Source: Bacteroidota bacterium (GTDB lineage: Bacteria; Bacteroidota; Bacteroidia; Bacteroidales; Prolixibacteraceae). Taken from it: 42,526 nucleotides of DNA. The stretch lies in contig JAEYNZ010000108.1 of the NCBI GenBank assembly GCA_023412195.1, positions 1 through 42,526 on the forward strand, read 5' to 3'. The notes beneath the pieces were generated by a model, which saw only the letters and a list, made by a program, of their open reading frames with translations, was not told the DNA's origin and searched no databases. Shown here in pieces: positions 34,308-42,221 of the stretch. How positions within the stretch are numbered: the stretch's first letter is position 1; every line of letters begins with the position of its first letter. The position numbers were made by a program, and so were the translations under genes.

Positions 34308-36146
34308 TTACCTTAATGCCTCCTCAGGAAAGATTTTACTTTTTATTTGAATATGGCCCTCTGAATTAAAATGATCAGCAGCTGGCAACTCAAACCAGAA
34401 TAATGCACCTTCTCCTATCCTGCCAGTACTTGTCAATCCGGCAGTTCCTTCCAGTTTTTCAATGATACGTTTTACAATTGAAAGCCCGAGCCCGTATCCT
34501 TCTGCCTTATCAGGCTCAAGGCGCATATATTTTTGAAAGAGAAGGTGTTGCTTTTCGGGAGGAATACCATTGCCATTGTCTTTAATCCAAAATTTAACTG
34601 TATTGTCGGGTGTAACTTCAGCTCCTGTAATTACTTCAGGAGGTGTCCCTCCGTACTTGATGGCGTTTGTCAGAAAATTTACCCAGATTTCTTCTACCCA
34701 GGGTGCATATCCTATGGCTTTAGGCCAGGTATTTACGGTTGTAATCCGGGCATTGTTTTTTTCTGTGAGATCCTTAACCTGTTTTTGAGCTTCAAGAAAA
34801 ATGCGCTGCATGTCGAGCGGCTTTTTATCAATTTCCTGGTGGCTTACAGTTGCCATAATTAACAGTTCCTGGGTAAGATGCATGGCCTTTTGTGCAGCTA
34901 CCTTGATCATGCCTGCAAATTCGGGCAGCATTTCATTATTTCCTTCCCTGACACATTCTTCCAGGATCTCACTCGAAGCATATACTGAACCCAGTGAACC
35001 TCGCAAATCATGGGCTACTGTATGTGCAAAAGCATCCAGATCCTCAATAAGCCTTCCTCTTTCCTCTACTTCTGCCTTCAACCGGCTCTCTGTTTCCTTA
35101 AGTGAGGTTATATCATTTAACTGTACAAGGCGTCCTGATAATTTTTGATTCTTATCATAAATTTCTGTTATACGTACCTGGTAAAATTTAATACCTTCAA
35201 CCTGATCCAGGGTAATTTCTGTCATATTACAATTACCTTCTTCAACAGCTTTAATGAGTGCCTTATATTTTGCAAATACTGTGGTGAACCGACTACGTCT
35301 GAAATCTCCGGGGTCCAGTTTAAATATTTTGATAACTGCAGGATTATAATCTTCTATAAAACCTTCAGCATTGAGTACAACCACCCCATCACCCAGAGTA
35401 TCGATCAGCTTGTTGCGTGCGAATGGAACTAAATCGAACATCCGGTATTTCATGACTCCAAAAGTTATGACCAATCCGGTAAAAACAAATAATACAGGTG
35501 TCCAGTCAAAACCGGGAAGTGGGTTTATTCCGGTAACATACATCAGATTTCCACTCAACGGAATAATGGTTGCAATCATAAGTGATCCTACCTGCGACCT
35601 GTAGTAGGCTGTAAAATGGTATACTGACCGGAATAGGTTGAATAACCCTGCAACAATCAATGCAATAGAATAGATCCAGAAAATCCAGAACCAGATTCCA
35701 TGGTTGATATCAAGCATGTTTGTTTCTGAATTCAATTTTGTACTTGTCCAGAGCAGATGGTGATACTCATCAGTCATGGCAACTGGTACAGTTAAAAAAG
35801 GTATAATGAGCAACAGTGTACTTATTCCCGGTGTAAGGATATTTCTTTTTTGACTGAAGGTGGTTGCAAAGAAAAAATAACATACTGGCAAAAAGGATAT
35901 TCCCAGATAGGATACCCGAGACCAGAATTTTTTCGATTCCAGATCATCTCTTAAAAATTCTATTCCATAGGTAAGCGCCCATATGGCAGCAAGAATTTCA
36001 ACCAGGATCAGATATTTTACTTCAGGTGATTTCCCAAATTTCCACAAGATAAATACAGTCCCCGCTGAAACGGCAACTGCCATAAATTGAATTAAGCTTT
36101 CCGGAGGTAAATTTTCAAATATAATATGTAATGTAGAATTTAGCAT
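34308..36146 (-). CDS. 7TM sensor histidine kinase with PAS domain
   Basis: A 612-residue membrane sensor kinase. The first ~230 residues contain about seven hydrophobic segments (ESLIQFMAVAVSAGTVFILW to LFVFTGLVITFGVM), matching the histidine-kinase N-terminal 7TM domain (PF16927). A PAS domain (GDGVVVLNAEGFIEDYNPAVIKIF) follows, then HisKA with His379 in TVAHDLRGSLGS and the HATPase boxes NFLTNAIKYGG, DNGNGIP and GYGLGLSIVKRI. No receiver is attached. Start at 36146; a longer frame adds 12 residues. It lies 46 bp after a 6TM protein on the same strand, suggesting a two-gene unit, but no response regulator is nearby. Confidence 0.93.
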   Translation of the reverse strand: MLNSTLHIIFENLPPESLIQFMAVAVSAGTVFILWKFGKSPEVKYLILVEILAAIWALTYGIEFLRDDLESKKFWSRVSYLGISFLPVCYFFFATTFSQKRNILTPGISTLLLIIPFLTVPVAMTDEYHHLLWTSTKLNSETNMLDINHGIWFWIFWIYSIALIVAGLFNLFRSVYHFTAYYRSQVGSLMIATIIPLSGNLMYVTGINPLPGFDWTPVLFVFTGLVITFGVMKYRMFDLVPFARNKLIDTLGDGVVVLNAEGFIEDYNPAVIKIFKLDPGDFRRSRFTTVFAKYKALIKAVEEGNCNMTEITLDQVEGIKFYQVRITEIYDKNQKLSGRLVQLNDITSLKETESRLKAEVEERGRLIEDLDAFAHTVAHDLRGSLGSVYASSEILEECVREGNNEMLPEFAGMIKVAAQKAMHLTQELLIMATVSHQEIDKKPLDMQRIFLEAQKQVKDLTEKNNARITTVNTWPKAIGYAPWVEEIWVNFLTNAIKYGGTPPEVITGAEVTPDNTVKFWIKDNGNGIPPEKQHLLFQKYMRLEPDKAEGYGLGLSIVKRIIEKLEGTAGLTSTGRIGEGALFWFELPAADHFNSEGHIQIKSKIFPEEALR

Positions 36147-36192
36147 AGATTGTTTAACCCGGCAAAAATAAATTAAAAACAATGTCCCCGCT

Positions 36193-36924
36193 TCATTGAC
36201 GGACTTTATTTAATTTAATTTTATCAACAGTAAAATAAGTGCCTGTAAAAATCAGGAGCATTCCAATTCCAAACAATTCCCATTGAAACCGGTCAGGAAT
36301 GAAAGTGGTTAATTCCTTCATGAAACCTGCATCTTTAGCTAAAGACAAGAAATTGTCAAGGTATATGCCTTTCAGAATAATCAGGGAATAGTCGTAAATA
36401 AACGAAATAAAAATAACCAGTGCACCTGCTATAATTAAAAGAAGTGAGGGCAGGTTAATAATTTTCATTTTTTTCCGGTTCCGGTTCCATTCAAAGATTG
36501 CTGCTATACATATCATCGAAATTGAACATATAACAGGGGCAAGTACAGGGCCGGCCCATGTAACCGGTATCAGGAACAGTATATCCCATGTAAATATCGA
36601 TGACGGCCAGCCGAGAGACAGCCATAGGCCAATGTAGTAAAACAGGTCCCATATGCCGAAGATGAACAGAAATGCCGAAAATCTTCTTATAAATGTGATT
36701 CCTGATAACCAGGCCACAGCTCCCAGCATGACAAGGGTGCAAATCTCACGCACCATTTCTATTGCCAGATGCCATCCGGGAACAGGCTTTAAAGGAAATG
36801 CAAAACCTTCAGGATAATATATATCCCTTAAATAAATTACAATGGCTGTTTCAATGAATCCCATGGAAATTGCGAAAAGCAGCAATGGAATAATGATGGT
36901 TTGCAGTTTTGGTTCAGCAGTCAT
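36193..36924 (-). CDS. Multi-spanning membrane protein of unknown function
   Basis: A 243-residue integral membrane protein with about six helices (PLLLFAISMGFIETAIVIYL, REICTLVMLGAVAWLSG, SAFLFIFGIWDLFYYIGLWL, TWAGPVLAPVICSISMICIA, LPSLLLIIAGALVIFISFIY and LFGIGMLLIFTGTYFTV). It has no recognised family motif. It is immediately upstream of the 7TM sensor kinase on the same strand (46 bp), so it may be a sensory or accessory partner. Short conserved-looking charged loops (YYPEGFAFPLKPVPGW) could face outside. Function unknown. Confidence 0.8.
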   Translation of the reverse strand: MTAEPKLQTIIIPLLLFAISMGFIETAIVIYLRDIYYPEGFAFPLKPVPGWHLAIEMVREICTLVMLGAVAWLSGITFIRRFSAFLFIFGIWDLFYYIGLWLSLGWPSSIFTWDILFLIPVTWAGPVLAPVICSISMICIAAIFEWNRNRKKMKIINLPSLLLIIAGALVIFISFIYDYSLIILKGIYLDNFLSLAKDAGFMKELTTFIPDRFQWELFGIGMLLIFTGTYFTVDKIKLNKVRQ

Positions 36925-37047
36925 TTGTTCGAAATTTTACCTGTGTGAATATCGAATAAAAAAATATAAAATGCAAATATTTTTCAATGTGATTATGTAA
37001 ATTGGCTGAAGATTATAATAAATTGCTGAACCATTAAAATTGACAAC

Positions 37048-38391
37048 ATGGCAACCCGGAAAATTTCCCGCAGAAAAGCCATTGCCACTGCATCGGCAGG
37101 TGTATTAGGCACTGTGGCATTCCCTTCGTTTACATCATTTTCATTGGAAAAAACTACAAAACTTGCATTGCAGGGAGGAGAAAAAATCCGCACGGCTGGC
37201 TGGCCACAGTGGCCGGTGTGGGATGAAACAGCTGAAAAAGGAATCATTGATATGCTTCGCAGTGGCAGGTGGTGGCGCGGGCAGGGGGAACACGTTTCAG
37301 AATTTGAAAAACGGTATGCCGAAATGATGGGCGCCCGCCGGTGCCTGGCTACCGCGAGCGGTACCACCGCCCTGCTGGTTGCCCTCCACGTTGCCGGTGT
37401 GGATGCAGGTGACGAAGTACTCGTTTCTCCATACACTTTCATAGCTACCTATAATGTAGTGTTTATGTCGAAGGCCCTGCCTGTATTTGTTGATACAGAC
37501 CCTGAAACATTTTTAATCAACCCGGGTAAGCTGGAAGAACGGATTACTGAACGAACATCGGCAATCCTTCCTGTACATATTTATGGGCTGCCTGTGGATA
37601 TGGACCAGGTAAATGCTGTGGCCAAAAAGCACAACATCAGGATTGTGGAGGATGCATGCCAGGCATGGCTTGGAGAATATAAAGGAAAAAAACTTGGTAC
37701 ACTCGGAGATCTGGGTTGCTTCAGTTTCCAGAATTCCAAAAACCTGCCCACAGGTGAAGGCGGTGCTATAGTAGGAAATGATGATCAATTGATGGATCTA
37801 TGCCATTCTTTTCATAATTGCGGAAGGCCCTACGGAAGCGTGCCCCGCACTTCAGAATATCCTATGCGTGGCAGTAACCGCAGGATGCAGCAAATGCAGG
37901 CCATGATGCTGCTTTCGCAAATGAATCGAATTCAGGCCGATGCTGATGTAAGGCTTGATAATGCAATGTATCTCGACAAAAAGCTCAGAGAAATACCTGG
38001 TATTTATCCGGCGAAGATGGTAGAAGGCAACAACCGTTCAGCTTACCATATGTATCCTTTCCGTTTTGTTCAACAGGAATTCGGTAATGTGCCCCGGGCA
38101 AAATTCATGGAAGCTCTCAGGGCTGAAGGTATTCCCTGCTCTGCAGGGTATGGTGCCCAGAACAATGACGGAATCATTGAAGAAGCTCTCAGCTCAAAGG
38201 GGTATAAAAGATTGTTTCCTGAAGCACGGCTCAACCAGTGGAGAGAGGAGAACAAGCTGCCGGGAAATGACCAGCTTGCACGCGAGGCCATTACATTTTA
38301 CCAAAGCATACTCCTGGGAAGCAGGAAAGACATGGATGACATTATAAATGCAGTTGCCAAAATTTATGAAAACAGGTCATCCCTGATTTAA
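37048..38391 (+). CDS. DegT/DnrJ/EryC1/StrS-type aminotransferase with Tat-like leader
   Basis: A 447-residue PLP-dependent aminotransferase of the DegT family, which makes amino sugars from keto sugars. Motifs: CLATASGTTALLVALHVAGV, YTFIATYNVVF, VEDACQAWLGEYKGK (Asp contacting PLP), and the Lys231 Schiff base in FQNSKNLPTGEGGAI. What is odd is the start: MATRKISRRKAIATASAGVLG is a twin-arginine-like leader (SRRKAI), so export is likely, while most DegT enzymes are cytosolic. The gene is divergent from the 6TM/kinase unit with a 123-bp upstream region. No glycosyltransferase or nucleotide-sugar gene is nearby. Substrate unknown. Confidence 0.9.
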   Translation: MATRKISRRKAIATASAGVLGTVAFPSFTSFSLEKTTKLALQGGEKIRTAGWPQWPVWDETAEKGIIDMLRSGRWWRGQGEHVSEFEKRYAEMMGARRCLATASGTTALLVALHVAGVDAGDEVLVSPYTFIATYNVVFMSKALPVFVDTDPETFLINPGKLEERITERTSAILPVHIYGLPVDMDQVNAVAKKHNIRIVEDACQAWLGEYKGKKLGTLGDLGCFSFQNSKNLPTGEGGAIVGNDDQLMDLCHSFHNCGRPYGSVPRTSEYPMRGSNRRMQQMQAMMLLSQMNRIQADADVRLDNAMYLDKKLREIPGIYPAKMVEGNNRSAYHMYPFRFVQQEFGNVPRAKFMEALRAEGIPCSAGYGAQNNDGIIEEALSSKGYKRLFPEARLNQWREENKLPGNDQLAREAITFYQSILLGSRKDMDDIINAVAKIYENRSSLI

Positions 38392-38546
38392 TCACGTTGC
38401 CGGTTTTTTCTGAACACCATATGAGTACCTTGCTGTTAAGTGAGGCTGTATGGTTATGTTAAAATTTCTGATTAATCCTTAAAATGAATGGCGAAGGGGA
38501 ATAAGTGGAACAAGTTTTGTCTTTTCTTCGCCTACAGGGAGAGAAC

Positions 38547-39098
38547 ATGAAAAATCACTTCAGACATATAATAATCATATTTGCATTGGTATTTATTACC
38601 GGGGGAGTAATGGCCTCGGTACAGGTGGAAAACAGCAAAATGTCGCGCAGTGAAAAACGTGCGGCAGAGAATGAACAACTTTACTTGATGAACAAACAGA
38701 TCATTGAAGAGAGGGGCTTTGTCCTGGAATCTGATTTCCTCCGCGATCGTTACGGATACCAAATTCCAGTAACAAGAAACATAAATTTTATCCTGGTTGA
38801 TGGTGATCAGGCAATCATCCAGATTGGTTCCAATGTTGGGCTGGGTCCAAACGGGGTTGGCGGTGTTACAGCAAAAGGCAGGATCACAAAGTGGGAACTG
38901 AATGAAAATGAAAGGAAAAAAACTTTTAATATCAGGATGAATGTACTCACCAGTATTGGCATGTATGATGTCAGCCTTTCAATAGGCAATCATAATGCCA
39001 CTGCACGCCTGACCGGTTTGCACCCGGGAAACCTTACTTTCAATGGCGACCTTGTAGCACTGGAAGAATCCCATGTCTATGAGGGAAGATCATTATAA
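38547..39098 (+). CDS. DUF4251-family protein
   Basis: A 183-residue periplasmic-type protein with an N-terminal signal (HFRHIIIIFALVFITGGVMA) and a DUF4251 domain (PF14059), whose hallmark pattern is NINFILVDGDQAIIQIGSNVGLGPNGVGGVTAKGRI, then a C-terminal TSIGMYDVSLSIG and NATARLTG element. The ATG at 38547 follows an AGGGAGAG purine stretch. A longer frame starting at 38505 adds 14 residues without merit. A hairpin with GC-rich arms lies at 38490-38532, just upstream. The protein's biochemical role is unknown; the family is common in Bacteroidota. A strong terminator follows. Confidence 0.9.
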   Translation: MKNHFRHIIIIFALVFITGGVMASVQVENSKMSRSEKRAAENEQLYLMNKQIIEERGFVLESDFLRDRYGYQIPVTRNINFILVDGDQAIIQIGSNVGLGPNGVGGVTAKGRITKWELNENERKKTFNIRMNVLTSIGMYDVSLSIGNHNATARLTGLHPGNLTFNGDLVALEESHVYEGRSL

Positions 39099-39161
39099 AA
39101 ATATTGATATAGTAATTTAGATTTTCTTTTTAAATTACTTGGTTGATTGATTGATTAAAAG

Positions 39162-39199
39162 CAGCGGAGAGGGTGTTGACCCTTTTCGCTGTATTTTTA
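39162..39199 (+). terminator. Rho-independent terminator
   Basis: A 13-bp stem (39162-39174 with 39179-39191; CAGCG/CGCTG ends, GU pairs in the middle, AGGGT/ACCCT at the top) with loop GTTG, followed by TATTTTTA. It ends the DUF4251 unit. Confidence 0.9.
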
Positions 39200-39502
39200 T
39201 ATTACTATAAATTAAGATCATGTCCATCCAAAAAAGTCTGTATATTGATTCGCATAGTTTAAATGTAAATTTCCACAGACTTCAGGGGAAAGTGTATACT
39301 GGTGTGAGTAGAAGTTTATTCAGGGGTTGTCCCCCCTGCCGGTTCCGTTAGGCAGGCTTAAGGCTTCTGCTTTTGTTCTGTGTAATGCCTTTTCATCTTA
39401 AGGGAGAATAAGGGAGATTTGAGGCATTTCCCCAACATGTCATAACGAAATTGGATAATATCTCTAATGTTATTATCAGATGCTACCATCCCTATACTAA
39501 AT
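39200..39502. other. Intergenic stretch with one short hairpin
   Basis: About 300 bp after the DUF4251 terminator. It has a 6-bp hairpin CCTGCC / GGCAGG (39335-39340 with 39351-39356, 10-nt loop) in a GC-richer patch. No gene, promoter or long repeat is seen before the 11-bp array begins at 39503. Confidence 0.5.
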
Positions 39503-39600
39503 TCAATTTAAACTCAATATAAACTCAATATAAATTCAACATAAACTCAATTTTGATTGAATTAACATTGAATTTAAGTTGACTTTAAATTGAGTTTGCT
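39503..39600. repeat. Palindromic array of 11-bp units
   Basis: Five direct 11-bp units (39503-39513, 39514-39524, 39525-39535, 39536-39546, 39547-39557; consensus TCAATATAAAC with few changes) are followed without a break by four 11-bp units in reverse-complement orientation (39558-39568 to 39591-39600; consensus TGAATTTAAAT). The whole 98 bp can fold into one long imperfect hairpin. Every unit is one helix turn long, so a protein binding each unit would sit on one face of the DNA. Confidence 0.85.
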
Positions 39601-39616
39601 TTTGCCATGCACCTTC

Positions 39617-39704
39617 CCGGGAGGCGGGGATTCCTATCCACGCATTCATTATGTCTTTCATACAGGTATGAAATAATCAGCGGATTGGAATCCGCTGTTC
39701 CCGG
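39617..39704. repeat. Hairpin element copy 1 (88 bp)
   Basis: An 88-bp element with 23-nt inverted ends: the left arm (39617-39639) pairs with the reverse complement of the right arm (39682-39704) at 18 of 23 positions. A perfect 20-nt palindrome, CAGCGGATTGGAATCCGCTG, sits at 39678-39697. It is a near-duplicate of the element at 39795-39880. This is the look of a small repetitive palindromic or MITE-like element. Confidence 0.85.
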
Positions 39705-39794
39705 TTCGACGTTCCTCAGCCCCGGCTTCAGATCAAACAATAAGACCAGAGTAGGTTACCCTGTTTTTAAAATATACTTTAATAACTGCGTCAT

Positions 39795-39880
39795 GGGAGG
39801 CAGGGATTCCAATCCACGCATTCGTTATATCTTGTATATAGGAATGAAATAATCAGCAGCTTGGAATCCGCTGCTCCCGG
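39795..39880. repeat. Hairpin element copy 2 (86 bp)
   Basis: A second copy of the element at 39617-39704, same orientation, 90 bp further on. It shares GGGAGGC(G/A)GGGATTCC, ATCCACGCATTC, GAAATAATCAGC and GGAATCCGCTG. Its inverted ends also pair (GGGAG...GGATTCCAA) with a four-base mismatch patch. A fresh duplication would be more similar, so these two copies look old. Confidence 0.85.
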
Positions 39881-39895
39881 TAGAAATATGCAGGA

Positions 39896-40765
39896 TTATT
39901 GATTGAAAGCATCAATTTTATTCAGGCCCTCAAGATTGGCTTTTAGCACCTTTTCCACATCGGCATTTTCAATATGACCCAGGATACCATACGGTCCATG
40001 AAAACCATTTTCTTCGAGGGCTGCAACCATTTCTGATTCCTTGTTGCCTTTCCCGATTGTCATGATTTTAGGACCTTCCGGGTTCATGCCGTTGAGGTTT
40101 ACGGCCCACAGGTATGGCTTCATTACTTTTACAAGTTCAGGGAACTCGCTGGTCATATCATGTGCATGATGGAAGTTGAAAACAATTCCCAGATCTACCT
40201 TTGGCATGGATTGGATAATGCTTACCAGGTTCTCAGGACGGCCGAACCAGCCACCATGATTGTACAGACCCACACGGCATCCCAGGTCTTCGGCTTCCAG
40301 ACTCACATAGGATATGATTTCAGCAGCTTCTTCCAGTTTTTCTTCATCATTCAGTTCATCAAAATAATCTTCAGGAAAGCTTACCCAAATTTGTGTTTTG
40401 GTCCCGGTTTCTGCAAGAGCCTGTAAAACTTTCTGATTGCTGGCAGAAAGATTTCCGGCAGCATCGTTTTTATCGAGCCACATCCAGACAGCTGTAACCT
40501 GTATCCCATTATCAGCAGCCAGTTTTAATTCCCTGGCCATTTCAGGCAGATGGTGTTGACGCCAATCGTAGGCATATGCTGTGAACCCCAGTTGCTTTAG
40601 CATATCAATGCGTTGCTCCGGTGTACGGTTTTTATTGTCGAACGGAACGATGCACCATGCATAGAAGTTTTTCATGTCGGGCTTATGGCTGTTTTTTTTA
40701 TTGCAGCTGCCCAAAACTACCATGATGGATAAGATTAGGATCAGCAGGATATTGATCTTACGCAT
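39896..40765 (-). CDS. TIM-barrel sugar isomerase/epimerase-like lipoprotein
   Basis: A 289-residue protein of the same broad TIM-barrel family (PF01261) as the one at 17913. Its N-terminus (INILLILILSIMVVLGSC) has a lipobox-like VLGSC, so it is a predicted lipoprotein. Barrel elements: NFYAWCIVPFDN, GFTAYAYDWRQHH, IQVTAVWMWLD, VGLYNHGGWFG (metal His), LGIVFNFHHAHD (metal Asp replaced by Asn in this block) and YGILGHIENADVEK. The metal site may be altered, as IVFNFHH carries Asn where the relative has Asp (VCADIGH). Isolated on its strand, next to the hairpin elements. Confidence 0.85.
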   Translation of the reverse strand: MRKINILLILILSIMVVLGSCNKKNSHKPDMKNFYAWCIVPFDNKNRTPEQRIDMLKQLGFTAYAYDWRQHHLPEMARELKLAADNGIQVTAVWMWLDKNDAAGNLSASNQKVLQALAETGTKTQIWVSFPEDYFDELNDEEKLEEAAEIISYVSLEAEDLGCRVGLYNHGGWFGRPENLVSIIQSMPKVDLGIVFNFHHAHDMTSEFPELVKVMKPYLWAVNLNGMNPEGPKIMTIGKGNKESEMVAALEENGFHGPYGILGHIENADVEKVLKANLEGLNKIDAFNQ

Positions 40766-40922
40766 TTTACTTTGTTTCTCAGGTTTATTTTTTATGCAGG
40801 CAAGTTAAAAATAATCCATGATATTTATATAGTAAATCCAGCCTGGAATTCAACGTGAAAATATTCATGGAAAAACTTTCAATAAACAGCAGGGTTCAGT
40901 AAATTAGATAAAAAATTGAAAA

Positions 40923-41753
40923 ATGGATAAAACAGTTTCTGTTTTAGGTTGCGGATGGTTGGGAATGGCTTTTGGAAAAATGATGATAAACAGAGGTTCT
41001 GTTGTGAAAGGTTCAACAACCTCACAATCGAGGATAGAGGAAATTAAGGGTGCAGGCATCAGGCCATATATAGTGCGGATAGAACCCGGATGGGCTTTTG
41101 TTCCTGATAACCGTTTTTTTGAAACTGATGTACTGGTTATTTCCATTCCGCCTGCACGTATTGAAAATATTACAGAAACCTTACCCCGTCTGATGGAAGA
41201 AATCATCAGGCAGATCGAAATTTCAGGAACTGAAAAGGTGCTGATGATATCCTCCACATCGGTTTATGAAGCATCAAATAAAACCGTGCAGGAAGGGCAG
41301 GAGGGATATCCAGATCAGCTTAGTGGCAGGGCCTTGCTTACAGCCGAAGAGTTATTGATGAATTCTGATCTGATGGCTACTGTTGTCAGGTTCGGTGGCC
41401 TGATAGGGCCAGGCCGGAATCCTGGCCGTTTCTTTTCCGGCAGAAGCAACATTCCTGGAAATGTTCCTGTAAACCTGATTCACCAGTCCGACTGCGTGAA
41501 CATTCTTTCTGAAATTATTGAAAAAAATATCTGGGGAGAAATTTTCAATGCCTGCTGTCCGGAGCATCCATTAAGAAAAGATTTCTATAAAATGGCTGCA
41601 GAAGTTAGCGGATTGCCGCTTCCTCATTTTACAGATGAACCGGAAAACCATAAAATTGTCAACAGTGACAAACTCCTGGACCGGTTGCAATATTCCTTTA
41701 TATATTCCAATCCTATGGATTATCTGAAGGATCTGGCCGGTACGGAGCAGTAA
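40923..41753 (+). CDS. NAD-binding epimerase/dehydratase-like protein (YeeZ type)
   Basis: A 276-residue Rossmann-fold protein with a short-chain-like layout resembling E. coli YeeZ. The nucleotide motif is VSVLGCGWLGMAFGKMM at the start, followed by DVLVISIPPARIEN, a Ser-rich strand MISSTSVYEASN (as in nucleotide-sugar epimerases), VVRFGGLIGPGRNPGRFFSGR and NLIHQSDCVNILSEII, a typical epimerase substrate-loop block. The classical YxxxK pair is not apparent, so catalysis is uncertain. It is divergent from the lipoprotein isomerase, with a 157-bp shared upstream region. Role unknown. Confidence 0.87.
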   Translation: MDKTVSVLGCGWLGMAFGKMMINRGSVVKGSTTSQSRIEEIKGAGIRPYIVRIEPGWAFVPDNRFFETDVLVISIPPARIENITETLPRLMEEIIRQIEISGTEKVLMISSTSVYEASNKTVQEGQEGYPDQLSGRALLTAEELLMNSDLMATVVRFGGLIGPGRNPGRFFSGRSNIPGNVPVNLIHQSDCVNILSEIIEKNIWGEIFNACCPEHPLRKDFYKMAAEVSGLPLPHFTDEPENHKIVNSDKLLDRLQYSFIYSNPMDYLKDLAGTEQ

Positions 41754-41843
41754 TATTTAACTTCTCCTGAACACAGGTTTCTCTGTTCTAAGTATTATAG
41801 CCCAATTTAAAGTAAGTTGAGAAACCATACACAAGGTGCTGAT

Positions 41844-41860
41844 ACACAAGTATCAAGACT
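41844..41860 (-). repeat. Inverted copy of the 22-bp array unit
   Basis: ACACAAGTATCAAGACT is the exact reverse complement of the 17-bp core AGTCTTGATACTTGTGT that is repeated in the array at 42090-42221. It sits about 230 bp before the array in the opposite orientation. Confidence 0.85.
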
Positions 41861-41913
41861 TTGATTCTACTAAAAATATTGTTATTCGAAATCAGGCTTG
41901 TTTTGTAAATCCT

Positions 41914-42017
41914 GACCCCTTCCCATTCCCGCCAGAACGGGAGGTAAGACGCTCTTTTGCAGTGCCCTGCTAATATCGCACTGTCCTAAAGTTCCGCAAG
42001 GTGGAATTTAAGGGGTC
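41914..42017. repeat. Imperfect inverted repeat, about 104 bp
   Basis: GACCCCTTCCCATTCC at 41914-41929 pairs with GGAATTTAAGGGGTC at 42003-42017 apart from a short internal mismatch and one offset base. Inside is a second stem, CAGTGC / GCACTG. No open frame is present. It could be a small mobile hairpin element or the end of a decayed insertion sequence. Confidence 0.5.
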
Positions 42018-42089
42018 GTATTTCAGAATCTGATTTTTCATTTCCTATATTATTTTTATTCGGGCTGTAACTATATTTATTGAGGGACA

Positions 42090-42221
42090 TGTGTCTGTTA
42101 GTCTTGATACTTGTGTCTATTAGTCTTGATACTTGTGTCTGTTAGTCTTGATACTCGCGTCTACTAGTCTTGATACTTGTGTCTATTAGTCTTGAAAATA
42201 GCATCTGCTAATCTTGATACT
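42090..42221 (+). repeat. 22-bp tandem repeat array (six units)
   Basis: Six 22-bp units, 42090-42111, 42112-42133, 42134-42155, 42156-42177, 42178-42199 and 42200-42221, with consensus TGTGTCTATTAGTCTTGATACT. The first three differ at one position; the last three carry one to six changes. The unit is twice 11 bp. No unique spacers separate the units, so it is not a CRISPR array. The next bases, TG at 42222-42223, begin a seventh unit that is cut off by the IS66-type end. Confidence 0.9.

Noticed and set aside
39607..39852. An 81-codon open frame across the hairpin elements
   Set aside because: It spans both repeat copies and their arms, so it follows the repeat sequence rather than a gene.
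42090..42221. Possible CRISPR array in the 22-bp repeats
   Set aside because: The units are joined head to tail with no unique spacers, and no cas gene is nearby.
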